Of a stretch of DNA of 64,000 nt, positions 10,860-23,080 are shown in pieces. The notes beneath the pieces were generated by a model, which made no database searches, was not told the origin of the DNA, and saw nothing but the letters and a program-made list of their open reading frames with translations. Source of the stretch: Flaccisagitta enflata (taxonomy: Eukaryota > Chaetognatha > Sagittoidea > Aphragmophora); NCBI GenBank assembly GCA_965153355.1, contig OZ231126.1, forward strand, positions 59,892,001 to 59,956,000. Direction: 5' to 3'. Position 1 is the stretch's first letter; every line of letters begins with the position of its first letter. Made by a program: the position numbers and the translations under genes.

Positions 10860-10957
10860 CACTTTCTTGTGAGACGTTTTTATTCCTTATCAACCCCTGA
10901 GCTTCTGTTGAGCTGGGGGAATTGGGGAGTGGTAAAAAACTAGTCATCCAAGGATCG

Positions 10958-11672
10958 CACATGGTCAGCGGTACCCGATGCCCTGCTTGGAGTGATCAAG
11001 TGAAGTAGTGGACTGAGAGCAGGGCAGCGGCCCCAAAGGGCCGATGTCCTGTAGGACACAGGGGGTAATTTCCAGACGTCCTGAGGGGGAATATATCAGG
11101 CCTAAGAGGGATTTGAGGTTTAGGGGGAAGATTTTAGGCCTGAAGATTAGATATGAGATCCAGGGGTAGGCTTGAGGCATTAGGGGCAGATTGGAGGCCT
11201 GGAGGGCTGATTTGAGGCCTGGAATGCTGATTTTAGGGCTGGAGAGCAGATTTGAGGCCTGGAGAGCTGATTTGAGAGCTGATTTGAGGCCTGGAGGGCT
11301 GATTTGAGGCCTGGAGGGCTGATTTGAGGCCTGGAGGGCTGATTTGAAGCCTGGAATGCTGATTTTAGGGCTGGAGAGCAGATTTGAGGCCTGGAGAGCT
11401 GATTTGAGAGCTGATTTGAGGCCTGGAGAGCAGATTTGAGGCCTGGAGAGCTGATTTGAGAGCTGATTTGAGGTCTGGAGGGCTGATTTGAGGCCTGGAG
11501 GGCTGATTTTAGGGCTTAGAGGGCCTAAATCAGGCCTGAGAGTGAGGATTTTAGGCCTCGATGGCCAATGGGGGGGATGGAGGGAAGGACGGAAGGGCAG
11601 AAGGACGGACGGACGTCTGGAAATTACCCCCTGTGTCCTACAGGACATCGGCCCTTTGGGGCCGCTGCCCAA
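10958..11672. mobile_element. Family G element, most complete copy
   Basis: The left end has ATGGTCAGCGGTACCCGATG, GCCCTGCTT, then GCAGCGGCCCCAAAGGGCCG and GTCCTGTAGGAC. The right end (11624-11670) is the inverted copy of the inner part, giving inverted repeats of about 60 bp. Each arm contains two small hairpins (GGCCCC/GGGGCC and GTCC-TGTA-GGAC). Between them is an array of about 20-bp units GGCCTGGAGGGCTGATTTGA (about 11170-11520). The 235-codon minus frame across it is array translation. The family A element at 11679 follows a few bases later. Confidence 0.8.
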
Positions 11673-11678
11673 AAAGCG

Positions 11679-12551
11679 TACAGTAGATCTCGTCTAGACT
11701 TGAGATAACGGGGGCAAGCATTATGGAATAACAAATGAAGCTAGGGGGCTGATATTTGAAATTATGGAATATAAACTAATAAAAGAATGATTCATTCCCC
11801 ATGATACTTGGTTGCCCTGGAAACACATTTCTATCAATTCTCGCTAAGATATCAATATTTTGAGAGTTTTTTTTATGGAACTTTTCTTATTATCAAATTT
11901 GCTACAACTTTCCCACAATATGTTCTGTAAGAATATCACTTGTTTAGCCGTTGCTAGGGAGCGAATCTATGATAGGTTGAACAATATCCTTCACTATACC
12001 TGAAAAATATGGAAGAGAGCCTTGTGAGCCCTCACTGACTAGTAACTACGCGCATCACTCTTAGTTTTCCATTTAGCAAAACTAACTTAGCAAACATCCA
12101 TTTGACTAAAATGACTAGTTCTTGCCAAATACATAAGGGCTAATGATTGTTACCTGTGTTACCAAAATTCAACAAATCACCCAAGGGTAACATTGTTAAT
12201 TAACCATACTCTTAAAGGATAGAATCGAGGTGACAACCCCTAGCAACAGCTAAACAAGCTACATTCTTACAGAACATACTGTGGGAAAGTTGTAGCAAAT
12301 TTTATTTTAAGCAATGTTCTCTCAAAAAAAAATCTCAAAATATTGATATTTTAGCGTAAATACATGAAAATGCGTTTCCATGGTAACCAACTATATACTA
12401 TATACTATATTATATATACTATATACTATATACTAATGGTCAGTAAAACATCATTTTATTAGTCTATGTTGCAAATATCAATCCCCTGGCTTCATTTGTT
12501 TTCCTACAATGCATGCCCCCGTTATCTCAAGTCTAGACGAGATCTACTGTA
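11679..12551. mobile_element. Family A MITE, CAGTAGATC subgroup, with central insertion
   Basis: TA-flanked CAGTAGATCTCGTCTAGAC and its complement at the other end. Inner palindromic arms (TTTCCCACAATATG, GCCGTTGCTAGGGAGCG) are separated by about 250 bp not found in the other copies, and this insert contains repeat X (11985-12070). No ORF. Confidence 0.85.
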
Positions 12552-13066
12552 CACGTCGTGTTCGAAAGTCTCCTCCAGTCGGGAATTTCGTAAGATTTTG
12601 GCAAGACTCTGGTCTGTAGGATATTAGGTTACCAAAGCAGACGAGGATTTCAAGAATAAATGATAGAATGGGAGGACGGAGGGGGGGGGGGGTGTGTTGA
12701 GGGTCCTAGAAGGGGGAGGATGGTAACTAATGCAATGCGCACCAGCGTCATGACATAATTGCGACCGCGCTCGCAAAAGCCAAGTGCGCGTGCGCTGTGG
12801 TTGAGCCTTTAGGGTCCCTCGCGGGTTTTGTGAACTTGAGCCTTGCATGTGTTAAGAGGGGAAAAGAGAAAAATAGACTCGGTGTTATGTTTTGCACATT
12901 TTTTGGCACTAATATTACTGATAGGTGACGAGGGACTACTGGCGTTTGATTATTTGTGTAGAGTTTGCTACTGAGTCGACTGGAAACTTGAAGTGCGCGT
13001 CCGTGGGATCTTTTGAGGCGGTCGTTGTGTGGTATTTTTTTATAACTTAATATTATTAGAACCAAG
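12552..13066. other. No supported feature
   Basis: Contains a short G run (12677-12690) and CGCG-rich words near 12763-12793. A 113-codon minus frame is not recognised. Confidence 0.3.
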
Positions 13067-13530
13067 TTTATAAGAACATTAGGCTTCAAATCATCAAAAA
13101 TTTAAGAACATGCTAAGAACATTGGAAGGCTTTGTTTTTTTTTAAATTTAAGAACATTAGACTTAAAATCTTGAAAATCTAAGAACATTTTTATGTTTTT
13201 TTTTTTAATCAATTGTTCTTTGTAAATGGACAAACTCTGTATTATTTTCTGTTCAGCAAATTATGTCTTACTTTATATAGCTTACATTTTTCTACTTTCA
13301 CTGATCTTTCTTAACTTAAAACCTTAAAATCTGCTACTTTGTAGTTTTTTTGACATTTTCCTTCATTTTTTCCTTGATGACTAACCTAAAACTAATTAAG
13401 AACATTCTTAATTAAAGGTTAAGAAGTGCGTTTGTATTAAAAACAATTTAAGAACGTTCAAGCCTTGAAACTGCTCAAAATTATTTAAAGAATATTGAAG
13501 GTTAGTTCGAGAAATGACGTTCTTATAAAA
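13067..13530. mobile_element. TIR element N1 (TTATAAGAACATTA ends)
   Basis: Left TTTATAAGAACATTAGGC and right GACGTTCTTATAA are inverted ends. Internal AATTTAAGAACAT words recur. A second, diverged copy is at 16549-17010. AT-rich, no transposase. Confidence 0.6.
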
Positions 13531-13833
13531 GAAGAGTAGAGAAAAACAAGTTCGAGAGAACGACGTCGCGAGCGTCAGACGTTTTGAAACGGCAAAAACG
13601 TCAAGTGACGCGGGGTCACAAAACGTTGCGGACGGGTGCGCATGGGCCTTCCACCCCCTTCCATACTCTCCCCCACTACATGCTCACTCATGCACTCACA
13701 CAGACAATCATAACCACAGCATCACAATAACGCGTTTTCAGTAGGATTATGCGCGTGAACTATGTTGAGGTGGAGTGGTTGGGGGAGGGCCGGAGGGGGT
13801 TGAGGGAAAACGGAAGGGGCGGAAAAAAATAGA
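13531..13833. other. CpG-rich stretch without a gene call
   Basis: 13550-13650 is rich in CG (GACGTCGCGAGCGTCAGACG). I see no promoter motif set or ORF that I can support. Confidence 0.3.
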
Positions 13834-13998
13834 ATGATTGAAGAACACATCGTCGCTTTGAAGAGACGGACTACATCACGAGAGCTCAGGGAGCTTTTTA
13901 CCAGGTGGGCTCTTAACGAATTCCAAAGCAAACATTCCGCGCAAGTAGGTGGTGCCCGAGCTAAGAACAAGCCCAACAGGCCAACAGTCGCGTGCTAA
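13834..13998 (+). CDS. Unrecognised 54-residue frame, possibly an exon
   Basis: An ATG frame of non-repetitive, basic and helical composition (words HIVALKRR, SRELRELFTRW, NEFQSKH) runs to a TAA right before the tetranucleotide satellite. Codon use is unlike the flanking repeats. I recognise no family. A possible donor (GTGGTG) is at 13949. It could be chance. Confidence 0.2.
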   Translation: MIEEHIVALKRRTTSRELRELFTRWALNEFQSKHSAQVGGARAKNKPNRPTVAC

Positions 13999-14056
13999 GT
14001 TACACAAAACTACACAACTTCATACTACACACAACTACAGAACTTCATATTACATA

Positions 14057-15326
14057 CTTAACATACTACATACTTACATACATACTACATACATACTTAC
14101 ATACTTACTTACTTACATACATACTTACATACTTACTTACATACTTACATACTTACATACTTACATACATACTTACTTACATACATACGTACATACATAC
14201 ATACATACATACATACATACATACATACATACATACATACATACATACATACTTACTTACATACTTACATACATACATACATACTTACATACTTACTTAC
14301 ATATTTACATACTTACTTACATACTTACTTACATACTTACATACCTACATACTAACTTACATACTTACTTACATACTTACATACTTACCTACATACTCTC
14401 ATACTTACACACTTACCTACTTACATACTTACATACATACTTACTTACATACTTACATACTTACATACTTACTTACCTACATACTCACATACTTACATAC
14501 TTACGTACTTACATACATACTTACATACTTACTTACATACTTTCATACTTACATACTTACATACCTACTTACTTACTTACATACTTACTTACATACTTAC
14601 ATACATACTCAGATACTTACATACTTACCTACTTACATACTTACATACATACTTACATACTTACCTACACACTTACATACTTACCTACATACTTACATAC
14701 TTACGTACTTACATACATACTTACATACTTACATACTTACTTACATACTTACTTACATACTTACATACTTACTTATTTACATACTTACATACTTACCTAC
14801 ATACTCACATACTTACATACTTACATACTTACATACATACATACTTACTTACATACTTACCAACATACTTACATACTTACCTACATACTTACATACTTAC
14901 GTACTTACATACTTACATACTTACATACTTACTTACATACTTACTTACATACTTACATACTTACCTACATACATACATACTTACATACTTACCTACTTAC
15001 ATATATACTTACTTACATACTTACCTACATACTTACGTAATTACCTACATACTTACATACTTACGTACTTACATACTTACTTACATACTTACATACTTAC
15101 TTACATACTTACATACCTACATACTTACTTACATACTTACATACTTACATACTTACCTACATACTCACATACTTACATACTTACCTACTTACATACTTAC
15201 ATACATACTTAATTACTTACATACTTACCTACATACTTACATACTTACCTACATACTTACATACTTACGTACTTACATACTTACATACTTACATACTTAC
15301 TTACATACTTATTTACATACTTACAA
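14057..15326. repeat. 1.27-kb tetranucleotide satellite (TTAC/ATAC)
   Basis: An almost unbroken array of ACTT/ACAT tetramers, with sparse substitutions (CCTA, CGTA). Its period gives two stop-free frames of 363 and 406 codons in Leu/His/Ile/Thr/Tyr. These are artefacts. Confidence 0.97.
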
Positions 15327-15419
15327 GGGATCTTTAATGAAGATTATGTTTACATGCTCAAACAATTAAGGCCACTGATGCATTGCGTTAATGCTTTAAG
15401 GCCACTAATGCACAAAATT

Positions 15420-15780
15420 ACTTAAAAAATACATATGTCCAAAAATACCTAAAAATACCCAAAAACACCCATATATACCCAAAAATACCCAAAAATACTA
15501 AAAATTTATCAAAAAACATCAAAAGTACCTATAGCTACCCAAAAATACCTGAAAGTACTTTAAGTACCTAGAATAACTTAAGTACCCTAAAGTACCCTAA
15601 AGTACCCTAAAGTACCCAAAATTAATCAAAAATCATCAAAAGTAGCTATAAGTACCCGAAAATACCTAAAAATACCCTGAAGTACCTTAAGTACCTAGAA
15701 TAACTTAAGTACCCTAAAGTACCCTAAAGTACCCTAAAGTACTCTAAAATACCCTAGAGTACATTAAATTACCTTAAAAA
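15420..15780. repeat. Decamer-like repeats AAAAATACCC / CCCTAAAGTA
   Basis: Irregular CCAAAAATAC units grade into CCCTAAAGTA decamers (15590-15760). A second block (15620-15700) repeats the first at about 100 bp. The CCCTAA word recalls telomere repeats, but the period is 10. Confidence 0.8.
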
Positions 15781-15806
15781 ACCATAAAAAGTCATAATTT
15801 CAAAAA

Positions 15807-15893
15807 TGTGACGGACCGACCTACCGACCGACCTACCGACCGACCTACCAACCGACACGGCAAAGTGTAGAGTCGCGTGCACGCGACTAAAAA
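15807..15893. mobile_element. Family S element S2, hairpin half
   Basis: GACGGACCGACC array, then GGCAAAGTGTAG and the perfect hairpin AGTCGCGTGCACGCGACT (15871-15888) before an A run. The distal end is not seen. Confidence 0.75.
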
Positions 15894-15987
15894 AGGAGGG
15901 GAAACGGCTGTTCTATGGGTGTGGATTTGACTTAAGGCACAAGAGGAAATAGAGAGTTCTTTAGAATTAAACATAATCGCATATGTT

Positions 15988-16062
15988 TGTTTTGCGTCCT
16001 CGCACTTCTATAAGAGGTCATGTCGGTCGGTCGGTCGGCCGGTCGGTTGGTCGATTGGTCGA
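15988..16062. mobile_element. Family S half element, variant hairpin
   Basis: The hairpin TTTGCGTCCTCGCACTT is followed by CTATAAGAGG and a CGGTCGGTCGG array. It belongs to the variant seen at 61287 and 18022. Confidence 0.6.
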
Positions 16063-16335
16063 TCGTTTGAAATGTACAAAACGGCTGATTCTGACGTATT
16101 TCTTCGATCCAATCAGCTTGCATGCCTTACCACATTCATTTTCATTCATTCATTCATTCATCAAAAACGTTCATTCACAAATTCTTGATCAAGCGAGGCA
16201 CACTTATTGGCCTTAACTTGGCATTGTTTATTTTTGTTCGACTGGCTCTATGATAGCAACTCCATTGGATGTTTTGTTTTTTGACGAGTCTGTCCATCAG
16301 CTCTCCCCCCCTCTTTATACTCCCGTCAAGATAAC

Positions 16336-16505
16336 TTTTTAGTCGCGGAAAAGCGACTCTATAAGAGGCTTTGTCCGTCCGTCCGTCGGTTGGTTGGTCG
16401 GTTGGTCGATCCGTGGTGATCGAGTTTGAAAGTGTGAAAACGCGCATTTCCGCCCCTGCCCACCCGTCCGCGACTGGTATTGGCCGTGTATCCGGCCTTG
16501 TTTTT
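16336..16505. mobile_element. Family S element S3, complete
   Basis: T run, hairpin AGTCGCGGAAAAGCGACT (16341-16358), CTATAAGAGGC, GTCCGTCCGTCCG array, then CCCCTGCCCACCCGTCCGC and GACTGG, ending TATCCGGCCTTGTTTTT. The distal motif GTCCGCGACT complements the hairpin arm AGTCGCGG of this copy. Confidence 0.8.
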
Positions 16506-16548
16506 CTAGCTACATCTTAAGCAAATGTTATGTCGCACGCGGCCATAG

Positions 16549-17010
16549 TGTACACTTATTTCTTTTTAAAAGAGCCATATTTATAAAAACATTAGGCTTA
16601 AAATCCTCAAAAATTTAAGAACATGCTAAGAACATCGGAAGCCTTCATTTCTTCAAAAAATTAAGAACATTAGGCTTAAAATCTTTTAAGATTTAAGAAC
16701 ATGCTGAGAATATTAGAAAGCTTCATTTTTTCATTGAAAAAAATAAACCAGGAAAAAATTATGTAATTTTTTTGTTCTATTGTCATTCACTAAGAATATT
16801 AAACCTGCTGCTTTTTTGTTTTATTGACATTTTTCCTCATTTTTTCTTAGAAGACAAACTCAATTATTAAGAACGTTCCTAATAAAGGTTAAAAGCTGTG
16901 TTTAAAGCAAGAACAATTTAAGAATGTTCAAGCCTCAAAGCTGCCCAAAATTTAAGCTCATTGAAGGCTTGCCTAAAAAGTGACGTTCTTATAAAAAGAA
17001 ATAAGTGTAG
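16549..17010. mobile_element. TIR element N2
   Basis: Inverted ends ACACTTATTTCTTTTT (left) and AAAAAGAAATAAGTGTA (right). Inside are the TTATAAAAACATTAGGC and GACGTTCTTATAA arms shared with 13067-13530. AT-rich, noncoding. Confidence 0.65.
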
Positions 17011-17031
17011 TTGTTTAGCAAGGCCAATGAA

Positions 17032-17098
17032 AGAATGAATGAATGAATGAATGAATGAATGAATGAATGAATGAATGAATGAATGAATGAATGAATGA
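17032..17098. repeat. (GAAT)n microsatellite
   Basis: About 16 GAAT units. A second array is at 17352-17434. Confidence 0.95.
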
Positions 17099-17239
17099 AA
17101 ATATTTTCAAAAAAAGAATTTGTCCATCGTTGCACCCTGGTCAACATATTCAAAACAATTGACATTTTGTTGATTTTTCCGTTCATTCACTAATGATCCC
17201 TATAGAAACCGCTCACTTCGCGTCTTTACTTGTCCTTTT

Positions 17240-17330
17240 CGCGCCATTTTCTTGCCTATAAAAGCGTTTGTAGTCCCAGTTCATACAAACCCTGATGATG
17301 CAAATACAGCAGAAACACGGATCGGTTTTA
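17240..17330 (+). other. TATA-like box and hammerhead-like core words
   Basis: GCCTATAAAAGCG near 17258 resembles a TATA box. About 35 bp on come CTGATGA, a 3-bp pairable TGC...GCA and GAAAC (about 17291-17313), which is the invariant core order of a hammerhead ribozyme. Such words occur in some retroelement leaders (e.g. Penelope-like). I cannot find convincing stem I/III partners, so the ribozyme reading is weak. Confidence 0.2.
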
Positions 17331-17351
17331 CATTTTCGTTCTTATTTCCTC

Positions 17352-17434
17352 TGAATGAATGAAAATGAATGAATGAATGAATGAATGAATGAATGAATGA
17401 ATGAATGAATGAATGAATGAATGAATGAATGAAT
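17352..17434. repeat. (TGAA)n microsatellite
   Basis: About 20 units. Confidence 0.95.
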
Positions 17435-17645
17435 GTAAAAGGCAAGAGAGATAGGAGGAATACAGAATGGCGTCGGAATCGGCCGTTTTGCGCAGTTGAG
17501 TTTAAAAGTTTGCGTGACGGGCCGACCAACTGACCAGCCGCCCAACGACGAACCGACCGACGACCGACATCACCTCTCATAGATGTGCAAGGACTCACAT
17601 AAAAATGGCAGATTTCGCCTAACCGAAATTCTCCATTTCTGTCGA

Positions 17646-17947
17646 AAACAAGGCCGGATACACGGCTACCCAAGTCGCGTGCGGGTGGGCAGGGGCCGTA
17701 TTCAAGGTCACTTGATAACTTGGGCAGGAGCAGTGAGGCCAAAGACCGCAACAACCCAAAAAAGTAAAGTGTGATGGACGGACCGACGGACCGACAGACC
17801 GACGGACCGATGGACCGGCGGACCGATGGACCGATGGACCGATGGACCGACGAACCGACGGACCAATGGACCGACAGACCGACAGACCGACGGACCGACG
17901 AACGGACCAACAAAGCGGGGTGTAGAGTCGCGTAGCACGCGACTAAA
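17646..17947. mobile_element. Family S element S4, complete, long array
   Basis: AACAAGGCCGGATACACGG, AAGTCGCGTGCGGGTGGGC, then GGACCGACGGACCGA repeats (17773-17910), AAAGCGGGGTGTAG and hairpin AGTCGCGTAGCACGCGACT (17926-17944) before AAAAA. Distal motif and hairpin arm share AGTCGCGT. Confidence 0.85.
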
Positions 17948-18017
17948 AACCTAGTAGCATGAAATCGGCGGTTCGCTGTGCTTCCACAGGTTCGCAGGTT
18001 GTTGATCATCGATAACC

Positions 18018-18054
18018 TTTTTAGATGTGTCTCTATAAGAGGGTGTGTCCCTTG

Positions 18055-18090
<36 letters not shown>

Positions 18091-18110
18091 GATTGGAACG
18101 CGAAATTTTC
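18018..18110. mobile_element. Family S half element with (CTGT)n
   Basis: TTTTTAGATGTGTCTCTATAA resembles a truncated AGATGCG hairpin, followed by GAGGGTGTGTCCC and nine CTGT units. Confidence 0.5.
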
Positions 18111-18404
18111 GAATGCGATTTTTACGGTTTTCTCGTCATGTCTCTTCTTGTCTCTTCATGACTCTCATGTCTCTCATGTCTCTCATGTCTCTTTATGTCT
18201 CTTTATGTCTCTTCATGTCTCTTCATGTCTCTTCATGTCTCTTCATGACTTCTTAGGTTTCATCATGTCTCTCATGTCTTCTCATGACTCATCATGTCTC
18301 CTCTTGTTTTGACTTGTCTGTCATGTCTCTCAATGTGTCCTCATGTCTCTTCATGTCTCTTCAGGTCTCTTCATGCCTTTCATGTCTCTCTATGTCTCTT
18401 CGTG
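18110..18404. repeat. (CATGTCTCTT)n minisatellite
   Basis: Decamer units CATGTCTCTT/CATGTCTCT are repeated about 25 times with drift. The Met/Ser/Leu-rich frames are artefacts. Confidence 0.9.
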
Positions 18405-19775
<1,371 letters not shown>

Positions 19776-19970
19776 TCGTCGCGTGCACGCGACTCTGCAA
19801 CCCGCTCTGTCCGTCGGTCGGAGCGTCCGTCTGTTGGTAATTTTTCGTTTTTTCGGTGTTAATGGGCGATTTTGGGGTAACTTTGGCCCAACTGCCTAGG
19901 TGGTCTATTTCATCACTGCCACTGCCAACCTGCACGCGACTTGGGTAGCCGTGTAACCGGCCTAGTTTTC
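19776..19970. mobile_element. Family S element S5
   Basis: Hairpin GTCGCGTGCACGCGAC, CTGCAACCCGCTCTGTCCG, a short GTCGG array, distal GCACGCGACTTGGGTAGCC and GTGTAACCGGCC. Complete but diverged. Confidence 0.75.
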
Positions 19971-20027
19971 TATTTTTGCGCTACTGACCAGCCCAAATAT
20001 ATGGTGAGTTTACTTTATATTTGCCCG

Positions 20028-20250
20028 AGTGCCTTGCCCACCCGCATGGGACTTGGGTAGCCTTGTGTCCATCCTTGTCAATAAACAAGGCCGGATACAG
20101 GGCAAGACAGTCGCGGACGGTTGGGCAGGGGCAGAAATGCAAAAAACGCATGCAATTCAGAATTGTGACGGACGGACAGACGGACGGACGGACCGACAGA
20201 CATACCGATTGACACGGCAAGGTGTAGAGTCGCGTGTCCGCGACTAAAAA
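20028..20250. mobile_element. Family S element S6 abutting a right-end fragment
   Basis: 20028-20083 is a distal-end fragment (GCCCACCCGCATGGGACTT). From 20084: AACAAGGCCGGATACAGGG, CAGTCGCGGACGG, GGACGGAC array and hairpin AGTCGCGTGTCCGCGACT (20228-20245). Distal GTCGCGGAC and hairpin GTCCGCGAC agree. Confidence 0.8.
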
Positions 20251-20269
20251 GTGTTCCAAAAACTTGAAT

Positions 20270-20408
20270 GTATACTATTAACGGACCGATTGACAAATGA
20301 ACAGTTGGATGAATGGACAGACAGATGGATGAATGGACAGACAGATGAACGGACAAACAGTCAAAGCCATTGACAAATTTTACATAGTCGCGAGACTGCG
20401 ACTAAAAG
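20270..20408. mobile_element. Family S element S7, partial
   Basis: A GGACAGACAGATGGATGAAT array ends in hairpin AGTCGCGAGACTGCGACT (20386-20403) and AAAA. Confidence 0.6.
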
Positions 20409-20585
20409 CATTTTTCTCTAGTCTCTAGTCTCTAGTCTCCTCTAGTTGGTGACATGATGTCAATTAGCCAATATCGTGTTCTTTCAGCATTTATACTGAA
20501 TAAAAGTGAATAAAAGATTCCTTCGACTATCACTTGAAACTTTTTGTTGGTCCGTCTGTATGTCCATTACGCCGCCGCAAAAACC
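20409..20585. other. CTAGTCT triplication, otherwise nothing recognised
   Basis: Three TCTAGTCTC units at 20416-20441. The rest is AT-rich. Confidence 0.3.
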
Positions 20586-20703
20586 ATGGGTCCAATATCC
20601 TGCCAAGGGTTTTTGGGAGCCATCCTGCCAATTGTAGACTCTACAACTTTTTGGGTTGAAGGCAGATCTATCCTGCCAATGGATGACCCATCCTGCCAAA
20701 GTG
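20586..20703. repeat. Outlying ATCCTGCCAA repeats
   Basis: Five ATCCTGCCA words at irregular 30-50 bp spacing, related to the minisatellite at 21005. Confidence 0.6.
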
Positions 20704-21004
20704 AAATTGATGGAAATACTGATTAAATACAACGGAAACCTTAAAATACAGCTAAGATAAACATAGAGGATCAAGGTCAAGAGTAGGGTATCTGCAAATC
20801 TTGTAATAGAACTGTATCTCAAGTAGAAGGGATTTAAAAAGGAAGCTAGGCAACCATATTACTGGAAGAGTAGATATAAAACTTATTGGTGTCACATAAT
20901 AAGAAAAAAAAATTGTCAATTCTTGCAACATGTAGTATTAGTTTAATCAGTTTTAACCATCTTGCTAGATATATTCAATATTTCATATCCATGCATATCC
21001 ACTA

Positions 21005-21935
21005 TAATCATTTTGTCATAATCCTGCCAAGGATGAATTTTGAAACATCCTGCCAAGAAAAGAAAGTGAGTTTATGTTCTATCCTGCCACATGTAATGAA
21101 CTAATTTTGATATCATCTTGCCAAGGATGAATTTTGGAAGATCCTGCCAAGGAAAGAGACTGAGTTTGATTTATATCCTGCCATATGTAAGTAACTCATT
21201 TTGGTATCATCCTGTCAGGGATGAATTTGGGAACATCCTGCCAAGGAAAGAGAGTTTGAGTTATAACCTGCCACATGTAATGAACATATTTTGGTATCAT
21301 CCTGCCAATGATGAATTTGGGAACATCCTGCCAAGGAAAGAAAGTGAGTTTGAGATATATCCTACCATATGTAATGAACTCACTTTGGTATCAACCTGCC
21401 AAGGATGATTTTTGGAACATCCTGCCAAGGGAAGAAAGTGAGTTTGAGTTATATCCCGCCATATGTAATAAACTCATTTTGGTATCATCCTGCAAAGGAT
21501 GAATTAGGGAACATCCTGCCAAGAGAAGAGAGTGAGCTTAAGTTTTATCCTGCCAAATGTAAGGAACTCAATTTGGTATTATCCTGCCAAGGATGAATTT
21601 GGGAACATCCTGCCAAGGAGACAGTGTGAGTTTGAGTTATATCCTGCCACATGTAAGGTACTGATTTTGGGTATCATCCTGCCAAGGATGAATATGGAAA
21701 AATCCTGCCAAGGAAAGAGAGTGAGTTTGAGTTATATCCTGCCATATGTAATGAACTCATTTTGGTATCATCCTGCCAAGGATGAATTTGGGAACATCCT
21801 GCCAAGGAAAGAGAGTGAGTTTGAGTTATATCCTACCATATGTAATGAACTCACTTTGGTATCATCCTGCCAAGGATGATTTTTGGAACATCCTGCCAAG
21901 GGAAGAGAGTGACTTTGAGATATATCCCGCCATAT
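21005..21935. repeat. Minisatellite of about 93-bp units, about 10 copies
   Basis: Each unit has ATCCTGCCAAGGATGAAT, TTTGGGAACATCCTGCC, AAGGAAAGAGAGTGAG, TTATATCCTGCCA and TGTAATGAACTCATTTTGG. Starts fall near 21020, 21114, 21207, 21298, 21394, 21487, 21580, 21673, 21767 and 21863. A 93-bp period is 31 codons, so overlapping open frames of 63-115 codons appear. I see no start, splice or homology to support coding. Confidence 0.9.
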
Positions 21936-22051
21936 GTAGGAGCTGAAATGAAAGATTTTTTGAAGATCTTTAAAACCGTCATAGATCAAAAGGTTTTTAC
22001 ATTTTTTAGTACGACGCAATCAACAGATAAACAGTTATCGCGTCTAGTTTT

Positions 22052-22266
22052 TTTTAGTCGCGTGCATGCGCCTTAACACCACGTTTTGTCCGTTCGTCCA
22101 TTCGTCCGTCGGTTGGTCTGTCAGTCCGTCACACTTTTACTTTTTTAATCAATTTTATTCCCTCAGTCATTTTAAGTCATTTTAGAGTATACTAAGTCAT
22201 TCTCAGTCATGCTAAGTCATTCTGTAAGTCTCGCACGCGACTTATAGGTGTTGGCCTTGTTTTTAC
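22052..22266. mobile_element. Family S element S8
   Basis: AGTCGCGTGCATGCGCCTT (decayed hairpin), GTCCGTTCGTCCATTCGTCC array, then AGTCATT repeats and distal GCACGCGACTTATAGG, GGCCTTGTTTTT. Confidence 0.7.
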
Positions 22267-22640
22267 TGAGAACTAAATGCCCCTTTTCCATTACCCTACC
22301 CCCAATAAAAAAGGTAAAAATATCATTTCAGCAGTTTAACTTAACATTACAGAGGGAAATTTAGAACATCGCATTAAATAGGCTGACAAACGCAGCCAAT
22401 ATTTACGATTTAAGTACTGAATTGGCTTGTAGATTGACAAAGATGGGCATAAGTATTTGTCAACTGATAATAACACGCCTCGTGTTGGCTCAAACACTTA
22501 TTGAGTATTTTTGTAAGCTTAAAGAAAACGGACGATGTTTGATTGGTTTTTTTTCTCGATTGATTTGACAAATATAGAATGTGAGGACCATGGAAGACTT
22601 TGGATTTTTTCGGCAACAAATTGACGATTTTGATTGGCCG
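22267..22640. other. No supported feature
   Basis: AT-rich. No ORF, repeat or RNA recognised. Confidence 0.3.
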
Positions 22641-22860
22641 TCAATTCAGTAATGAGAAAATCCTTCCTTCCCGCCATAAATAAAAGGAAAATATTGGTTC
22701 ATTGACGCGAAAATCTCAGGTCAAATAGTGGTTGGTCAAAAGATTGGTGTGAAAGTGTTATAAATAGCCACCCGACTGGTTTTGTATTTGACTTTGAGAC
22801 AGGGGCGAAGAGGAATATTTTGCCGCTCTCTTACACCATATCAAGATAAAGGTACCAAAT
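22640..22860 (+). promoter_or_regulatory. Candidate promoter with TATA and CCAAT-like boxes
   Basis: GTTATAAATAGCC at about 22758 is a good TATA box. ATTGG/TTGGT words lie upstream (about 22693, 22727, 22743). A polypurine start-like stretch (GAGACAGGGGCGAAGAGG) lies about 35 bp downstream. No coding exon can be tied to it, and it may belong to a retroelement. Confidence 0.25.
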
Positions 22861-23080
22861 AAGATTAGAGATGAATGAATCCATTCATCCTTCTCTGTTC
22901 ATAGCCTAGGATGTCTCTCTTTATAAGAAGTTAGGAATTTGGAATTGACGATACAATGTTGTTTTTGATGCACAACAGTAGATCATTTTTTGCTCGAATC
23001 GCTCTCTTGTTACTCAATTGGGTAATGAAACTGGAAAAGCAGATTTCTGGCCACCAATTGCTCACAAATGTGTGTGCCAT

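Noticed and set aside
10965-11672. 235-codon Ser/Leu/Pro frame
   Set aside because: Lies inside the family G array of about 20-bp units and both of its hairpin ends; repeat DNA.
13949-15212. Frames of 363 and 406 codons rich in Leu/His/Ile/Thr/Tyr
   Set aside because: Pure consequence of a TTAC/ATAC tetranucleotide satellite lacking stops in two frames.
15590-15760. Telomere-like CCCTAA repeats
   Set aside because: The period is ten (CCCTAAAGTA), not six, and the block is embedded in other simple repeats.
21118-21879. Frames across the 93-bp minisatellite as a repeat protein
   Set aside because: Period divisible by three explains them; several frames are open at once and none has a start or homology signal.
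21005-21935. CRISPR array
   Set aside because: No constant repeats with unique spacers; unit and spacer both recur, no cas genes, eukaryotic context.
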